Positions 46,811 to 55,499 of a stretch of DNA of 64,000 nucleotides are shown here, in pieces. Position 1 is the stretch's first letter, and each line of letters starts with the position of its first letter. The stretch is from Paractinoplanes toevensis (GTDB lineage Bacteria; Actinomycetota; Actinomycetes; Mycobacteriales; Micromonosporaceae): assembly GCF_018332695.1 (NCBI RefSeq), contig NZ_BOQN01000048.1, positions 118,002 to 182,001 of the forward strand, given 5' to 3'. The translations under genes and the position numbers were made by a program. Below the pieces are notes generated by a model, which worked only from the letters and a program-made list of their open reading frames with translations, searched no databases and had not been told where the DNA came from.

Positions 46811-49060
46811 GTGCCTCAGATGATCGAGCTGGAGATCGGCGGGATGACGTGCGCGTCGTGCGCCAGCCGCATCGAGAAGAAGTTGAACCGGCTCGACGGC
46901 GTGACCGCCACGGTGAACTACGCGACCGAGAAGGCCCGGGCCACCGTTTCGTCGTCGCTCACCGCGGCCGACCTGATCGCCGTGGTGGAAAAAACCGGCT
47001 ATACGGCCACCTTCGAGAAACCCGCGGAGACCCGCGATGCACTCCGCGACCGCCTCCTCGTCTCCGCCGTGCTCAGCCTGCCGGTGATCGTGCTGGCGAT
47101 GGTCCCCGCCCTGCAGTTCGACTACTGGCAGTGGCTGTCGCTCGTGCTGGCCGCACCCGTCGTCGTCTACGGCGGCTGGCCCTTCCACCGGGCGGCGTTC
47201 GTCAACCTGCGGCACGGCGCGGCCACCATGGACACCCTGGTCTCGGTCGGCACCCTCGCCGCGTTCGGCTGGTCGGTCTGGGCACTGTTCCTCGGCGACG
47301 CCGGCATGCCCGGGATGACCCACCCGTTCTCCCTGACCGCGAGCGACGGCGACGCCATCTACCTGGAAGCCGCCGCCGGGGTGACCACGTTCCTGCTGGC
47401 CGGCCGCTACCTGGAGGCAAGAGCCAAGCGCCGCGCCGGCGACGCCCTGCGCGCGCTGCTCGAACTCGGCGCGAAGACGGTCACCGTGCTGCGGGACGGC
47501 ACCGAGAGGGAGATCCCGGCGGCCGACCTGCGGGTCGGCGACCATTTTCTGGTACGCCCCGGCGAGAAGGTAGCCACCGACGGCGTGGTACTCGACGGCG
47601 CGTCGGCCCTGGACCTGAGCCTGCTGACCGGCGAATCGGTGCCGGTCGAGGTGCGCCCCGGCGACCCGGTGACCGGCGCCACGGTGAACGCCGGCGGCCG
47701 CCTGGTGGTGCGAGCGACCAAGGTCGGCGCCGACACCCAGCTGGCGCAGATGGCCCGCCTGGTCGAAGAGGCCCAGGACGGCAAGGCGGCCGTGCAGCGC
47801 CTGGCCGACCGCATCTCGGCCGTGTTCGTTCCCGTAGTGATCGTCCTGGCCATCGGCACCCTGGGCTTCTGGCTCGGCACCGGCCGCGGCACCACGGCCG
47901 CCTTCACCGCCGCCGTTGCCGTCCTGATCATCGCCTGCCCGTGCGCCCTGGGCCTGGCCACCCCGACCGCGCTGCTGGTCGGCACCGGCCGCGGCGCCCA
48001 GCTGGGCATCCTGATCCGAGGCGTCGAGGCCCTGGAGTCGACCCGCCGGGTAGACACGATCATCCTCGACAAGACCGGCACGGTGACCACCGGCCGGATG
48101 TCGGTGGTCACCATCGTCCCCGCCGCCGGCATCACCGAGGCCGAACTGCTGCGATTGGCCGGCGCCGTCGAGTCGGCGAGCGAGCACCCACTGGGCCGAG
48201 CAATCACCGCGGCGGCCCGCGACCGAGGCCCGCTGCCCGAGGTAACGAACTTCCATGCGACCGCCGGCGTCGGCGTCCAAGGCCAGATCGACGGCGTCCC
48301 CGTCGAGATAGGCACCGGCACGCCCCCGATGTCCCTATCGCCCACCGTCCGTCTCACGGGCGCGGCTTCTCCCACAGCGCGCCTGTCGGGCGCGGGCAAC
48401 TCGTCGCTTCTTGCGGATGCCGATTCGCACACCGTGCGCCTGGCGGGCGCCGCCGGCCCGGCCGCGGCGACCTGGGTCGAGGTCCGCGTGGACGGCACGG
48501 CCCGAGGGTGGATCGCACTGGCCGACACCGTACGGCCGACCAGCGCCGCCGCCATCTCATCCCTGCGACGCCTGGGCCTGGAACCGATGCTGGTCACCGG
48601 CGACGCCCCGGCGGTGGCCGAGGCCGTGGCCGCCGAGGTGGGCATCGACCAGGTCTTCGCCGGGGTGCTCCCGTCCGGCAAGGTCGACGTGGTCAAGCGC
48701 CTGCAGGCCGAGGGCCGTTCGGTGGCCATGGTCGGCGACGGCGTGAACGACGCGGCCGCCCTGGCCCAGTCCGACCTGGGCCTGGCGATGGGCGCCGGCA
48801 CCGACGTGGCCATCCAGGCCTCGGACCTCACTCTGGTCCGCGACGACCTGACCGCAGCGGTCGACGCCGTCCGGCTGTCCCGCCGAACCCTGGCCATCAT
48901 CCGCGGCAACCTCTTCTGGGCGTTCGCCTACAACGTGTCCGCCCTGCCCCTGGCCGCCGCCGGCCTGCTGAACCCGATGATCGCCGGCGCGGCGATGGCC
49001 CTGAGCTCGATCTTCGTGGTCCTCAACAGCCTCCGCCTCCGCCGCTTCGCCCCGCACTGA
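46811..49060 (+). CDS. copA: Copper-transporting P1B-type ATPase
   Basis: A 749-residue protein. One N-terminal metal-binding domain with GMTCASC (Cys14, Cys17), eight membrane helices with the CPC motif (Cys376, Cys378), the phosphorylated Asp420 in DKTGT, the [11 protein letters not shown] motif and [10 protein letters not shown] follow in the usual order. It exports Cu(I) from the cytoplasm at the cost of ATP. An insertion of about 45 residues at about residues 504-553 in the nucleotide domain carries three similar units ([26 protein letters not shown]) and replaces the loop that normally bears G-N-R-x-x-M. GTG 46811 is leaderless and 4 nt after the regulator stop. It is probably induced by copper through CsoR. 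Confidence 0.93.
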   Translation: MPQMIELEIGGMTCASCASRIEKKLNRLDGVTATVNYATEKARATVSSSLTAADLIAVVEKTGYTATFEKPAETRDALRDRLLVSAVLSLPVIVLAMVPALQFDYWQWLSLVLAAPVVVYGGWPFHRAAFVNLRHGAATMDTLVSVGTLAAFGWSVWALFLGDAGMPGMTHPFSLTASDGDAIYLEAAAGVTTFLLAGRYLEARAKRRAGDALRALLELGAKTVTVLRDGTEREIPAADLRVGDHFLVRPGEKVATDGVVLDGASALDLSLLTGESVPVEVRPGDPVTGATVNAGGRLVVRATKVGADTQLAQMARLVEEAQDGKAAVQRLADRISAVFVPVVIVLAIGTLGFWLGTGRGTTAAFTAAVAVLIIACPCALGLATPTALLVGTGRGAQLGILIRGVEALESTRRVDTIILDKTGTVTTGRMSVVTIVPAAGITEAELLRLAGAVESASEHPLGRAITAAARDRGPLPEVTNFHATAGVGVQGQIDGVPVEIGTGTPPMSLSPTVRLTGAASPTARLSGAGNSSLLADADSHTVRLAGAAGPAAATWVEVRVDGTARGWIALADTVRPTSAAAISSLRRLGLEPMLVTGDAPAVAEAVAAEVGIDQVFAGVLPSGKVDVVKRLQAEGRSVAMVGDGVNDAAALAQSDLGLAMGAGTDVAIQASDLTLVRDDLTAAVDAVRLSRRTLAIIRGNLFWAFAYNVSALPLAAAGLLNPMIAGAAMALSSIFVVLNSLRLRRFAPH

Positions 49061-49175
49061 TCCGCCCATCCGTCGAACCCGTCCGCCCTCACCGTCGTGT
49101 GTAGATGGCAGGGGTAGGGCGTGATTGCCTCTATCGATACGATGGGGAGTCGCGGTTCGGGAACGGGGAGGAATC

Positions 49176-49565
49176 GTGCCGGACGGAGTGCAGATAGACA
49201 CCGACGGAGTCAACGACTTCGGACGGGGCATGCAGCAGCAGACGGGTGACGGCTTCGCCGACATCGCGGGCCGAGGAGCCGACCTGCATCGACAGGGTGT
49301 CGGCTTCGGTTCCCGCATGACGCCGAGCGACATCGTGACCGAGGCGAAGGCTCGCTACGCGCAAGCGCTGGCGCACGCCGAGGCCAACCTGCGCGCCTAT
49401 CAGCAGGCCGCCGGCATTTTGTCGACTGTGGCGGAGCAGATCGCCAGAGACTTCGCGTCCGCCGACCTGAGTTCTGCGCAAGCGCAGCAGCAGGTGGAGA
49501 GCATGATCAACTCTGCAATGGTGGAGGCGAACCGCGCTCTCGGTCTCCAGGACGGGGCTGTGTGA
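49176..49565 (+). CDS. Small helical type VII (WXG100-like) candidate substrate
   Basis: A 129-residue protein without a signal peptide, mostly helical (EAKARYAQALAHAEANLRAYQQAAGIL… and VESMINSAMVEANRALG). It is of ESX/WXG100-like size and context but lacks a clear W-x-G turn. GTG 49176 has GGGGAGG upstream; a TACGAT box lies at 49138-49143. It overlaps the next gene by 4 nt (GTGA). The neighbours, a PPE-like and a mycosin gene, are what suggest the secretion link. Confidence 0.7.
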   Translation: MPDGVQIDTDGVNDFGRGMQQQTGDGFADIAGRGADLHRQGVGFGSRMTPSDIVTEAKARYAQALAHAEANLRAYQQAAGILSTVAEQIARDFASADLSSAQAQQQVESMINSAMVEANRALGLQDGAV

Positions 49566-50797
49566 TGGCTGGGACCACAAATTGGGATCCATACAATCTG
49601 CCTGCCATCTGGGCAATGTTGTCACCGGACAACGTCTGCACGGGTGCCGACCAGGTGCTCGCCTGGGACTCGCTGGCCACTGCGGTCGGGGAGCAGCGGA
49701 AGCGATTGCTTGCCGCGGGTCAAAAGTTGGCCGACGCCTGGCCGCCGGAGCGGAACGTCTCGGCGCAGGTTTTCCTCACGCAGGTCGACGGATTGCTCGA
49801 CTCGATGCAGGAGACGATGACCTGCGCCGAGAACACGCATGCCGGCTTGCGCGGTGTTATGGCGGCGATCAGTACGGCCCAAGCTGATGTTCGAGAGTGG
49901 GCGTCCGGCCGCGAGGCAGTCAGCGGCGACCTGATGCCGCGGTTCATCGACCATGCCGAGGATGAGTACGACGTCAAGGCGCAACAGGCGATGCGCGATA
50001 TGGAAGCGGCGATCTCGGCCCACAGCCAGCAGATTTCGGCGCCGTCGCTCTATCAGATGAAACCGGTCGAGCGGCAGCCTCCCGTGATAACGGAATTCGG
50101 GGGAGAAGGCCCGTCGGCAGACGGTTCGAATTCTGGCTCGTCCGTGCGGGCCACTCCGGTGCCGGTCCCGGTGCCGCACGACCCGGTTCTTCCAGGTCCG
50201 GTCCCCGGCGCGGACCCGGGAGGGTCCGGGTCGGTGCCCGGCTCTGTGTCCGGCTCTGGACTTGACCCGTCGTTAGGCATCGGCCCCGGTCTTAGCGGCG
50301 TCATCGCCCCGCAGATCACTCCGCCGCTTACCAGTTCGACCGCCACGTTGGGTTTGCCGAGCGGTTCGGTTCCTGGCAATGGCGGATTGCCCGGTGGTCT
50401 GCCCAACGGAATGGGCTTGATCGCGGGTGGTGGCCTGGGTGCGGGTGGTGGCTTGGGCGCGGGCGGTGGGCTTGGTGTCGGTGTGCCCGGGATGACTGGT
50501 GGCCGGGGTGCGTCGAGCGCCCGGCGTGCGGTGCCGATGCGCCGAGGTCTGCCGTCGGGTGCAGTGCTCGGCGAAGGCGAGCTCGGCGGCCGCGGCCGCG
50601 GCGGCGGTGCGGGGCAGATGCCGATGGGCGGCCAGCAAGGCCGACGGGGAAAGCACGGCGAGGACGGGGAGTTGTTGATCGGCGGGGAAGCGGACGAGCA
50701 GTGGGGTACCGCCGAGGGAGTGGCCCCGGTGATCGCTCCGGACAACGCGCCGGTGCGACACGACCCCGGACCCGGCGTCCTTGGGCTCGGCCGATGA
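49562..50797 (+). CDS. PPE-like/type VII-associated protein with Gly/Pro-rich tail
   Basis: About 411 residues. Residues 1-150 are helical (LSPDNVCTGADQVLAWDSLATAV, AHSQQISAPS), a WXG/PPE-type helical bundle. Residues 170-300 are Pro/Gly/Ser-rich and include an (AGGGLG) tandem repeat. The tail is Gly/Arg-rich with a conserved GEADEQWGTAEGVAPVIAPD block, seen in actinobacterial type VII-associated proteins. GTG 49562 or ATG 49565 is the start. Its TGA overlaps the mycosin ATG. Secretion through a type VII system is inferred. Confidence 0.72.
   Translation: MMAGTTNWDPYNLPAIWAMLSPDNVCTGADQVLAWDSLATAVGEQRKRLLAAGQKLADAWPPERNVSAQVFLTQVDGLLDSMQETMTCAENTHAGLRGVMAAISTAQADVREWASGREAVSGDLMPRFIDHAEDEYDVKAQQAMRDMEAAISAHSQQISAPSLYQMKPVERQPPVITEFGGEGPSADGSNSGSSVRATPVPVPVPHDPVLPGPVPGADPGGSGSVPGSVSGSGLDPSLGIGPGLSGVIAPQITPPLTSSTATLGLPSGSVPGNGGLPGGLPNGMGLIAGGGLGAGGGLGAGGGLGVGVPGMTGGRGASSARRAVPMRRGLPSGAVLGEGELGGRGRGGGAGQMPMGGQQGRRGKHGEDGELLIGGEADEQWGTAEGVAPVIAPDNAPVRHDPGPGVLGLGR
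50423..50476 (+). repeat. Three 18-nt tandem repeats
   Basis: Three near-identical 18-nt units at 50423, 50441 and 50459 (GCGGGTGGTGGCCTGGGT type) encode the A-G-G-G-L-G repeats in the PPE-like protein. Confidence 0.7.
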
Positions 50798-51927
50798 TCG
50801 GACGGTCTCTGGTCGGTGTCGCAGCTGCTCTGACCATGGTGGTTGTGACCGCGGCACCGGCCCTGGCCGACTCGACCCGCGACCAGCAGTGGTACCTGGC
50901 TGATCTGAAGATTGCCGAGGCCCACAAGCTCAGTCGTGGTGAAGGTGTCATCGTTGCCGTGATCGACACCGGTGCGAAATCGAACCACCCCGACCTCACC
51001 GGTGCGCTCTTGCCCGGCCTCGACACCACGGACAGCAACCTGGCCGGCCGTTCCGGTACCGAGGATATTGACGGGCACGGCACGGCCATGGCCGGACTCA
51101 TCGCGGGCCGTGGGCACGGGGACGGGGATGGAATCCTGGGCATTGCTCCGGCGGCGAAGATTCTGCCCATCGCGACCGGCGGCAACGGCTACACCTCGAC
51201 GGCCTTTATGACCAAGGCGATAGATTTCGCGATCGAGAAGCACGCCGGTGTGATCAACATGTCGTTCGCCACGGGTGACGACGACGTGATGCACGCGGCG
51301 ATCCGTAAGGCCCAGGCGACCGACATCGTTCTTGTCGCGTCGGCCGGCAACGACAACGACATCAGCAACCTGGTTGACAAGTTTCCGGCCAAGTACCCGG
51401 AGGTTCTGGCGGTCGGGGCTTACGGCAAGGATCGGAAGGTCGCGCCGATCTCCGTCACCGGCCCCTACATCGGGCTCACCGCGCCTGGCGATCAAGTCAT
51501 CAGCACCGACATCAACCCTCCCGGCTATCAGGTAGCCGGGGGTACCAGTGACGCGACCGCGATTGTGAGTGGTGCGGCCGCTCTGTTGCGGGCCAAATAT
51601 CCCGACATGAGTGCTGCCGAGGTCGTTCATCGGCTTACCGCCACCGCTGATGACGCCGGTGCGGCCGGGCGGGATGACACCTACGGCTATGGGCTGCTGA
51701 ATGTCGTCAAGGCGCTCACGGCCGATGTGGCTCCGTTGCCCGCGGCCGGCGCGTCGGCGGCTCCGTCGGGTGGCGCGGCGCAGGATGCCCCGGCCGACAC
51801 GTCGGCGTCCGATGATCTGCCGGAGCCGGTCAACGTGCTGGTGCCGGCGTTGATCGTGGCTGGGCTGGTGGTGCTGGCCGGGGTTTTGGTGGCTGTGCTC
51901 GTGGCTCGGCGGCGTCGGTCGGGCTGA
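50794..51927 (+). CDS. mycP: Mycosin-type membrane-anchored subtilisin-like protease
   Basis: A 377-residue protein with a signal peptide (about 1-26, cleavage near ALA-D), the S8 triad Asp58 (IDTGA), His95 (HGTAMAG) and Ser252 (GGTSDATAIVSG), an oxyanion Asn186 (AGNDND), a Pro/Ala linker, and a C-terminal membrane helix (VLVPALIVAGLVVLAGVLVAVLVA) ending RRRRSG. This is the layout of MycP, the type VII secretion-associated protease facing the outside. The active-site Ser motif lacks the usual following Pro (SDATAI). ATG 50794 overlaps the previous stop (ATGA). The gene is the last of the three-gene cassette. Confidence 0.9.
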   Translation: MIGRSLVGVAAALTMVVVTAAPALADSTRDQQWYLADLKIAEAHKLSRGEGVIVAVIDTGAKSNHPDLTGALLPGLDTTDSNLAGRSGTEDIDGHGTAMAGLIAGRGHGDGDGILGIAPAAKILPIATGGNGYTSTAFMTKAIDFAIEKHAGVINMSFATGDDDVMHAAIRKAQATDIVLVASAGNDNDISNLVDKFPAKYPEVLAVGAYGKDRKVAPISVTGPYIGLTAPGDQVISTDINPPGYQVAGGTSDATAIVSGAAALLRAKYPDMSAAEVVHRLTATADDAGAAGRDDTYGYGLLNVVKALTADVAPLPAAGASAAPSGGAAQDAPADTSASDDLPEPVNVLVPALIVAGLVVLAGVLVAVLVARRRRSG

Positions 51928-51937
51928 CCGGAACGGC

Positions 51938-51989
51938 GTGAGCCGGCCTTGGCGAGGCTGCTCCCGAAGTCTCGCTGCGGCCGGCTCAC
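51938..51989. terminator. Terminator after the mycosin cassette
   Basis: GTGAGCCGGCC (51938-51948) and GGCCGGCTCAC (51979-51989) are perfect arms, with a second GGCGAG/CTCGCT stem inside. It ends the rightward cassette. The remaining space to 52228 contains a 14-nt TGGCCG-TT-CGGCCA palindrome (52114-52127) and no gene. Confidence 0.75.
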
Positions 51990-52228
51990 CGTTGCTGTCG
52001 CGAGCGCTCGGACTGGTCCCGTTAGGCCGAGTCCTCGCGACGTCCCCAGATCCACCTGCGCACATCACGCTACGTGCCGACTTGGTCGGGTTGGAAGCGC
52101 TCTGTGCGCAAAATGGCCGTTCGGCCAAGGCTGCTTAGGCGACAGATCCGGAAATTACCGGACAGAGGTCTGCATAGCGGGTTTCGGCGTGACTCAGTGT
52201 GAGGGGACCGGACTGTTACTTGTGGTGA

Positions 52229-52942
52229 TCAGTCGTCTCGGCGGACGGATTCGATCAAGGCCAGGATCTGGCGCAGGGCGGGGCGCAGCACCCGCAGCCG
52301 GGAGAGGCCGACCAGGCGGTCGATCAGCGGGACCGTGCCGTCGATCAGCCGGCGGGTGCGGCGCTGGCCGGGCGACTTGTCGTGCACCCAGAACAGGATC
52401 ACGCCCATCCAGCCGAGCCAGAGCAGCTCCGGCAGTTCCTTGCGCAACTCGGGGTCGAGCTTGGCCGACGAACCCTCGATCACGTCCCGGAAGATCGCGA
52501 TCGACGCGTCCCGGGCCGGCGACGACTCCCGGGAGAACGGGCTCAGCGGCGACGACGGCTCGGCCGCGCTCTTGAAGAACGTCGCGGCGAACGAATGGTA
52601 CGGCTCATTGACGTCGATGCCGGCGTGCAGCACGCCGCGCAGCCGGGCCGCGAAGTCGGTCGAGGCGGCCAGTATCTCGGCCGAGGCGGCCCGGTGCTCG
52701 TGCTGGTTGCGGTCGTAGAACCCCTGGATCAGGTGTTCCTTGGAGTCGAAGTAGTAGTAGGCGTTGCCGACCGCGACCCCGGCCTCCTTGGCGATGGCCC
52801 GCATGGTGGTTTCCGCGTAGCCCCGCTCGCGGAACAGCCGCAGTGCCGTCTCCAGGATGAGCTGCCGGGTCTGCTCGCCCCGGGCCCGCCGCGCGGGGCC
52901 GGGGGAGCCGTGGTCAGCGGCAGCGGTCGTCACATTGGTCAC
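52229..52942 (-). CDS. TetR-family regulator, last gene of its own operon
   Basis: A 237-residue protein with the HTH (RGYAETTMRAIAKEAGVAVGNAYYYFDSKEHLIQGFY) near the N-terminus and a long helical ligand domain ending LRQILALIESVRRDD. Starts at GTG 52942 or 52933 are both possible; no ribosome site decides. It overlaps the DCC gene end by 29 nt and belongs to a three-gene operon. The promoter of that operon carries a 26-bp palindrome (53855-53880), the most likely operator of this regulator. The natural inducer is unknown. Confidence 0.88.
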   Translation of the reverse strand: MTNVTTAAADHGSPGPARRARGEQTRQLILETALRLFRERGYAETTMRAIAKEAGVAVGNAYYYFDSKEHLIQGFYDRNQHEHRAASAEILAASTDFAARLRGVLHAGIDVNEPYHSFAATFFKSAAEPSSPLSPFSRESSPARDASIAIFRDVIEGSSAKLDPELRKELPELLWLGWMGVILFWVHDKSPGQRRTRRLIDGTVPLIDRLVGLSRLRVLRPALRQILALIESVRRDD

Positions 52943-53372
52943 CGTAGTCCGCCGGGTCGGCCTGGATGAGTCCCGGGGAGCGGGTCTGCTCGCGTACGGC
53001 TGAAGCGGCCGCAATGAAACGCCGGGCCGCCGGCAGCAGTCGTGGCGAGGAGAAACGCTCGGCCGTGGCCCGATATCCGTCGAGTGCCCACAGGCAGGCG
53101 AGCCAGGCGGCGTCGCCGACGTAGTAGGCGCCGTCGTCGGCGACCACCGTGAGGTCACGCAACGAGGCCGCATGATCGAGTCCGGGAAAGCGCTCTCGGG
53201 CCTCCGCCGATCCGGCCGGGACGAAGGTGAGCGGCACGAGCTGGGCCCGGCTCGCGAGCCAGCGGCGCGCGGTCCGGCAGATCGGGCACCCTTCGTCGAA
53301 GAGCACGGTGAAGGACCCGACCCGGCCGGCCCCGTGTCCGGCCGGGTCGGTGTCCGCGCCCCGCGAGGTCAT
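52914..53372 (-). CDS. DCC-family thiol-disulfide oxidoreductase-like protein
   Basis: A 152-residue protein. FTVLFDEGCPICRTARRWL is the DCC signature (D-x-x-C-P-x-C), with the family's later conserved Arg/Asp segment GLDHAASLRDLTVVADDGAYYVGDAAWLACL. The N-terminal 18 residues precede the fold and the start at 53372 overlaps the upstream stop (ATGA). A redox role is inferred from the C-x-x-C, but many DCC proteins have unknown functions. It is the second gene of the TetR operon. Confidence 0.85.
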   Translation of the reverse strand: MTSRGADTDPAGHGAGRVGSFTVLFDEGCPICRTARRWLASRAQLVPLTFVPAGSAEARERFPGLDHAASLRDLTVVADDGAYYVGDAAWLACLWALDGYRATAERFSSPRLLPAARRFIAAASAVREQTRSPGLIQADPADYGDQCDDRCR

Positions 53373-53806
53373 GCGCGGGCTGGTGGGGCCTGCGGCGGCA
53401 TCGGCATCTGCGGGTGGATGGGCAGCCGGCCGGTGGGCGGCAGCGGCGGCCGCACCTGCTGCTGGCGGAGCCGTCCGCGGCGGTAGCGGCCCAGGAAGAA
53501 CACATTGCAGAAGTGCAGGATGCCGAGCACCAGCAGGACCAGGCCGATCTTCATGGAGAGCGTTTCCAGTGCCTCGCTGGTGTCGTCGATCTGGGCGCCG
53601 GAGCGCATCGCGAACGTCACGTAGCCGAGATTGAGCAGGTAGAAGCCCATCACCAGCAGCTGGTTGACGGCCTTGGCCAGTTTCTCGTCGGCGAAGACGT
53701 CGGCGAGAAAGACCAGCCCGTTGCGGGACAGCGTGGTCGCCACCCACACGGTCAGCCCCACGCTGACCACGAGGTAGACCAGGTACATCCAGACCTTCGG
53801 ATCCAT
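53369..53806 (-). CDS. Three-helix membrane protein of the TetR operon
   Basis: A 145-residue protein. Hydrophobic segments are VWMYLVYLVVSVGLTVWVATTL, LLVMGFYLLNLGYVTFAM and IGLVLLVLGILHFCNVFFLG, and a basic, Pro/Gln-rich tail follows. No family is recognised. ATG 53806 follows a GAAAGG site; ATG at 53833 would overlap the operator. It is the first gene of the operon that continues with the DCC and TetR genes, suggesting a membrane module. Confidence 0.75.
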   Translation of the reverse strand: MDPKVWMYLVYLVVSVGLTVWVATTLSRNGLVFLADVFADEKLAKAVNQLLVMGFYLLNLGYVTFAMRSGAQIDDTSEALETLSMKIGLVLLVLGILHFCNVFFLGRYRRGRLRQQQVRPPLPPTGRLPIHPQMPMPPQAPPARA

Positions 53807-53819
53807 CGGATCGCCTTTC

Positions 53820-53880
53820 TCGAACGTGTTCAACTTTCAGGCACAGACTACGACCATAACTTGAACGCGTTCAAGTTATG
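53820..53880 (-). promoter_or_regulatory. Promoter with 26-bp palindromic operator
   Basis: A perfect 26-bp palindrome at 53855-53880 (half-site CATAACTTGAACG, then its complement) contains TTGAAC as the -35 element (53869-53874). A 17-nt spacer leads to TAGTCT as -10 (53851-53846), giving a start near 53839. A second, weaker site TCGAACGTGTTCAA lies at 53820-53833 between this start and the ribosome site. It fits negative autoregulation by the TetR protein of the same operon. Confidence 0.75.
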
Positions 53881-53891
53881 TGACGTGAGAG

Positions 53892-55322
53892 TCAGGCGAG
53901 CCCCAGAACCTCGGCGGCAGCGCGGCCGTTGGCCCAGCTCGCACCGTGGGTGGTCACGAACGCCCGGATGCCCGCCGGCCGCCACGCCGAGGGCCAGCCC
54001 ATCTCGACGACCACCGTCGCCGGGAGTGCCTCGATCAGGGCGCGGTCGGCGGGGGATTGGTGGACCCGCTGCCCGACCACGATGATCGGCCGACCGCCGG
54101 CCCGCGCCACCAGGTCGGCGGCGGATGCCGTCGATGCGACGACGGCGATGTGCTCGATGCCGTCGAGGTGCGGCGCCAGACCCCACGGCACCCGTCCCGC
54201 GACCGCCGACTGTGCTCCGACCAGCTGCACCACCAGCGGCGATCCAAGATCTTCCAGCGACCCTTCGACCCGCACCGCCCGCCTTGCGGTGACCAGACCC
54301 AGACTCTGGTCACGCTGGGTGCCGAAGGCCGTGCCCGGGGACGCCAATTCCGCCGTACGGGAAACCGCTCTCTCCAAATCGCCCAGCGCGAGTCGCCCAT
54401 CCTCCGTCCCCACCGCGATCTCCGCGACGACCGCCTCCACCAGCGCCGCGTCGACCCGGGAGCCCAGACACAGCAGGTCCGCGCCCGCCGCGAGGGCCCG
54501 CACCGCCGCCCGCGGAACTCCACCGGCGGCCGCCGCCGCGGCGGTCATCTCCAGCGCGTCGGTGACGATCACTCCGTCGAAGCCGAGCTCGTCGCGCAGC
54601 AGGGAGAGCGCTCCCCGGCTGAACGTCGCCGGTTCGTCCCCGGTCAGCGCGGGCACTCGGATGTGGGCCGTCATCACCGCTCTCGCGCCGGCCGCGATCG
54701 CGGCCGCGAACGGCGGCACATCCCGTTCCCGCAGCACCGAGAGGGGTACGTCGACCGTGGGCAGCTCGAGATGCGAGTCCCGGACGGTGGCGCCGTGCCC
54801 CGGGAAATGCTTGGCGCAGGCCGACACGCCCGCTTCCTGAAGTCCCGCCACGGCCGCCGCGGCGTGCCGGGCCACCAGTGCGGTGGACGCCCCGAACGAC
54901 CGCGTCCCGATGACCGGATTGTCGTCCGCGGTGTTGACGTCCACCACCGGCGCCAGGTCGAGCGTGACCCCGGTGGCGGCCAGGTCCGCCCCGATCGCCG
55001 CGTACACCGCCCGGGTGAGTTCGGGGTCGTCGACCACGCCGAGCGCCGCGTTCCCGGGGTAGGCGCTGCCGGTCCGGTGCTCCAGACGGGTGACGTCCCC
55101 GCCCTCCTCGTCGATCGCGACGACCACGTCGCCCCGGCCCGCCCGGAGTGCCGCGGTCATCCCGGCGAGTTGTTCCGGCGTTTCGGCATTGCGACCGAAG
55201 AGCGTGAATCCGGCCAGGCCGTCGGCCAGCAGCGACATCGCCCAGGGCGGCGCGACCTGCCCCGGAAGCGCGCCGAGGAGGGTGCCGAGAGCGAGCCGGC
55301 GAAGCCCGTGATCGATGACCAT
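53892..55322 (-). CDS. nagZ: Family 3 beta-N-acetylhexosaminidase (NagZ-like)
   Basis: A 476-residue GH3 protein. KHFPGHGATVRDSHLELP carries the K-H-[FP]-G-H-G and D-S-H catalytic-loop signature of NagZ, VVAIDEEGGDVTRLEH is the substrate Asp/Arg region and VIVTDALEM the catalytic Asp. A C-terminal domain (IIVVGQRVHQSPADRALIEALP…) is present in the longer GH3 forms. It releases GlcNAc from peptidoglycan fragments during wall recycling. ATG 55322 has GGAAGGA upstream; no signal peptide is visible, so it acts inside the cell. It is divergent from a ROK regulator with 177 nt between starts. Confidence 0.88.
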   Translation of the reverse strand: MVIDHGLRRLALGTLLGALPGQVAPPWAMSLLADGLAGFTLFGRNAETPEQLAGMTAALRAGRGDVVVAIDEEGGDVTRLEHRTGSAYPGNAALGVVDDPELTRAVYAAIGADLAATGVTLDLAPVVDVNTADDNPVIGTRSFGASTALVARHAAAAVAGLQEAGVSACAKHFPGHGATVRDSHLELPTVDVPLSVLRERDVPPFAAAIAAGARAVMTAHIRVPALTGDEPATFSRGALSLLRDELGFDGVIVTDALEMTAAAAAAGGVPRAAVRALAAGADLLCLGSRVDAALVEAVVAEIAVGTEDGRLALGDLERAVSRTAELASPGTAFGTQRDQSLGLVTARRAVRVEGSLEDLGSPLVVQLVGAQSAVAGRVPWGLAPHLDGIEHIAVVASTASAADLVARAGGRPIIVVGQRVHQSPADRALIEALPATVVVEMGWPSAWRPAGIRAFVTTHGASWANGRAAAEVLGLA

Positions 55323-55460
55323 GCTGTCCTTCCGGTGACGCAAGGCTGGCTGATCGGCCCCGCGAGCTGCCATGATCGCTCCGAGTCGATGACGTGTGCA
55401 CTGCGGACGACTACGATCTCGACCGTTACGCTGCGGCTACGACGTCGGGGGCTCGGTAAG

Positions 55461-55499
55461 CCAATTGAAAACAATATTTAATTACTAGGGGACGTAGTT
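55461..55499 (+). promoter_or_regulatory. AT-rich regulator-binding region before the ROK gene
   Basis: CCAATTGAAAACAATATTTAA lies in an otherwise GC-rich stretch. CAATTG is a palindrome and the run around 55471-55485 is AT-only in large part. Such islands are typical operator sites of ROK/NagC regulators. A GGGGAC ribosome site lies at 55488-55493. Confidence 0.45.

Noticed and set aside
50423..50476. CRISPR-like repeat array
   Set aside because: The three units are contiguous in-frame coding repeats without spacers.
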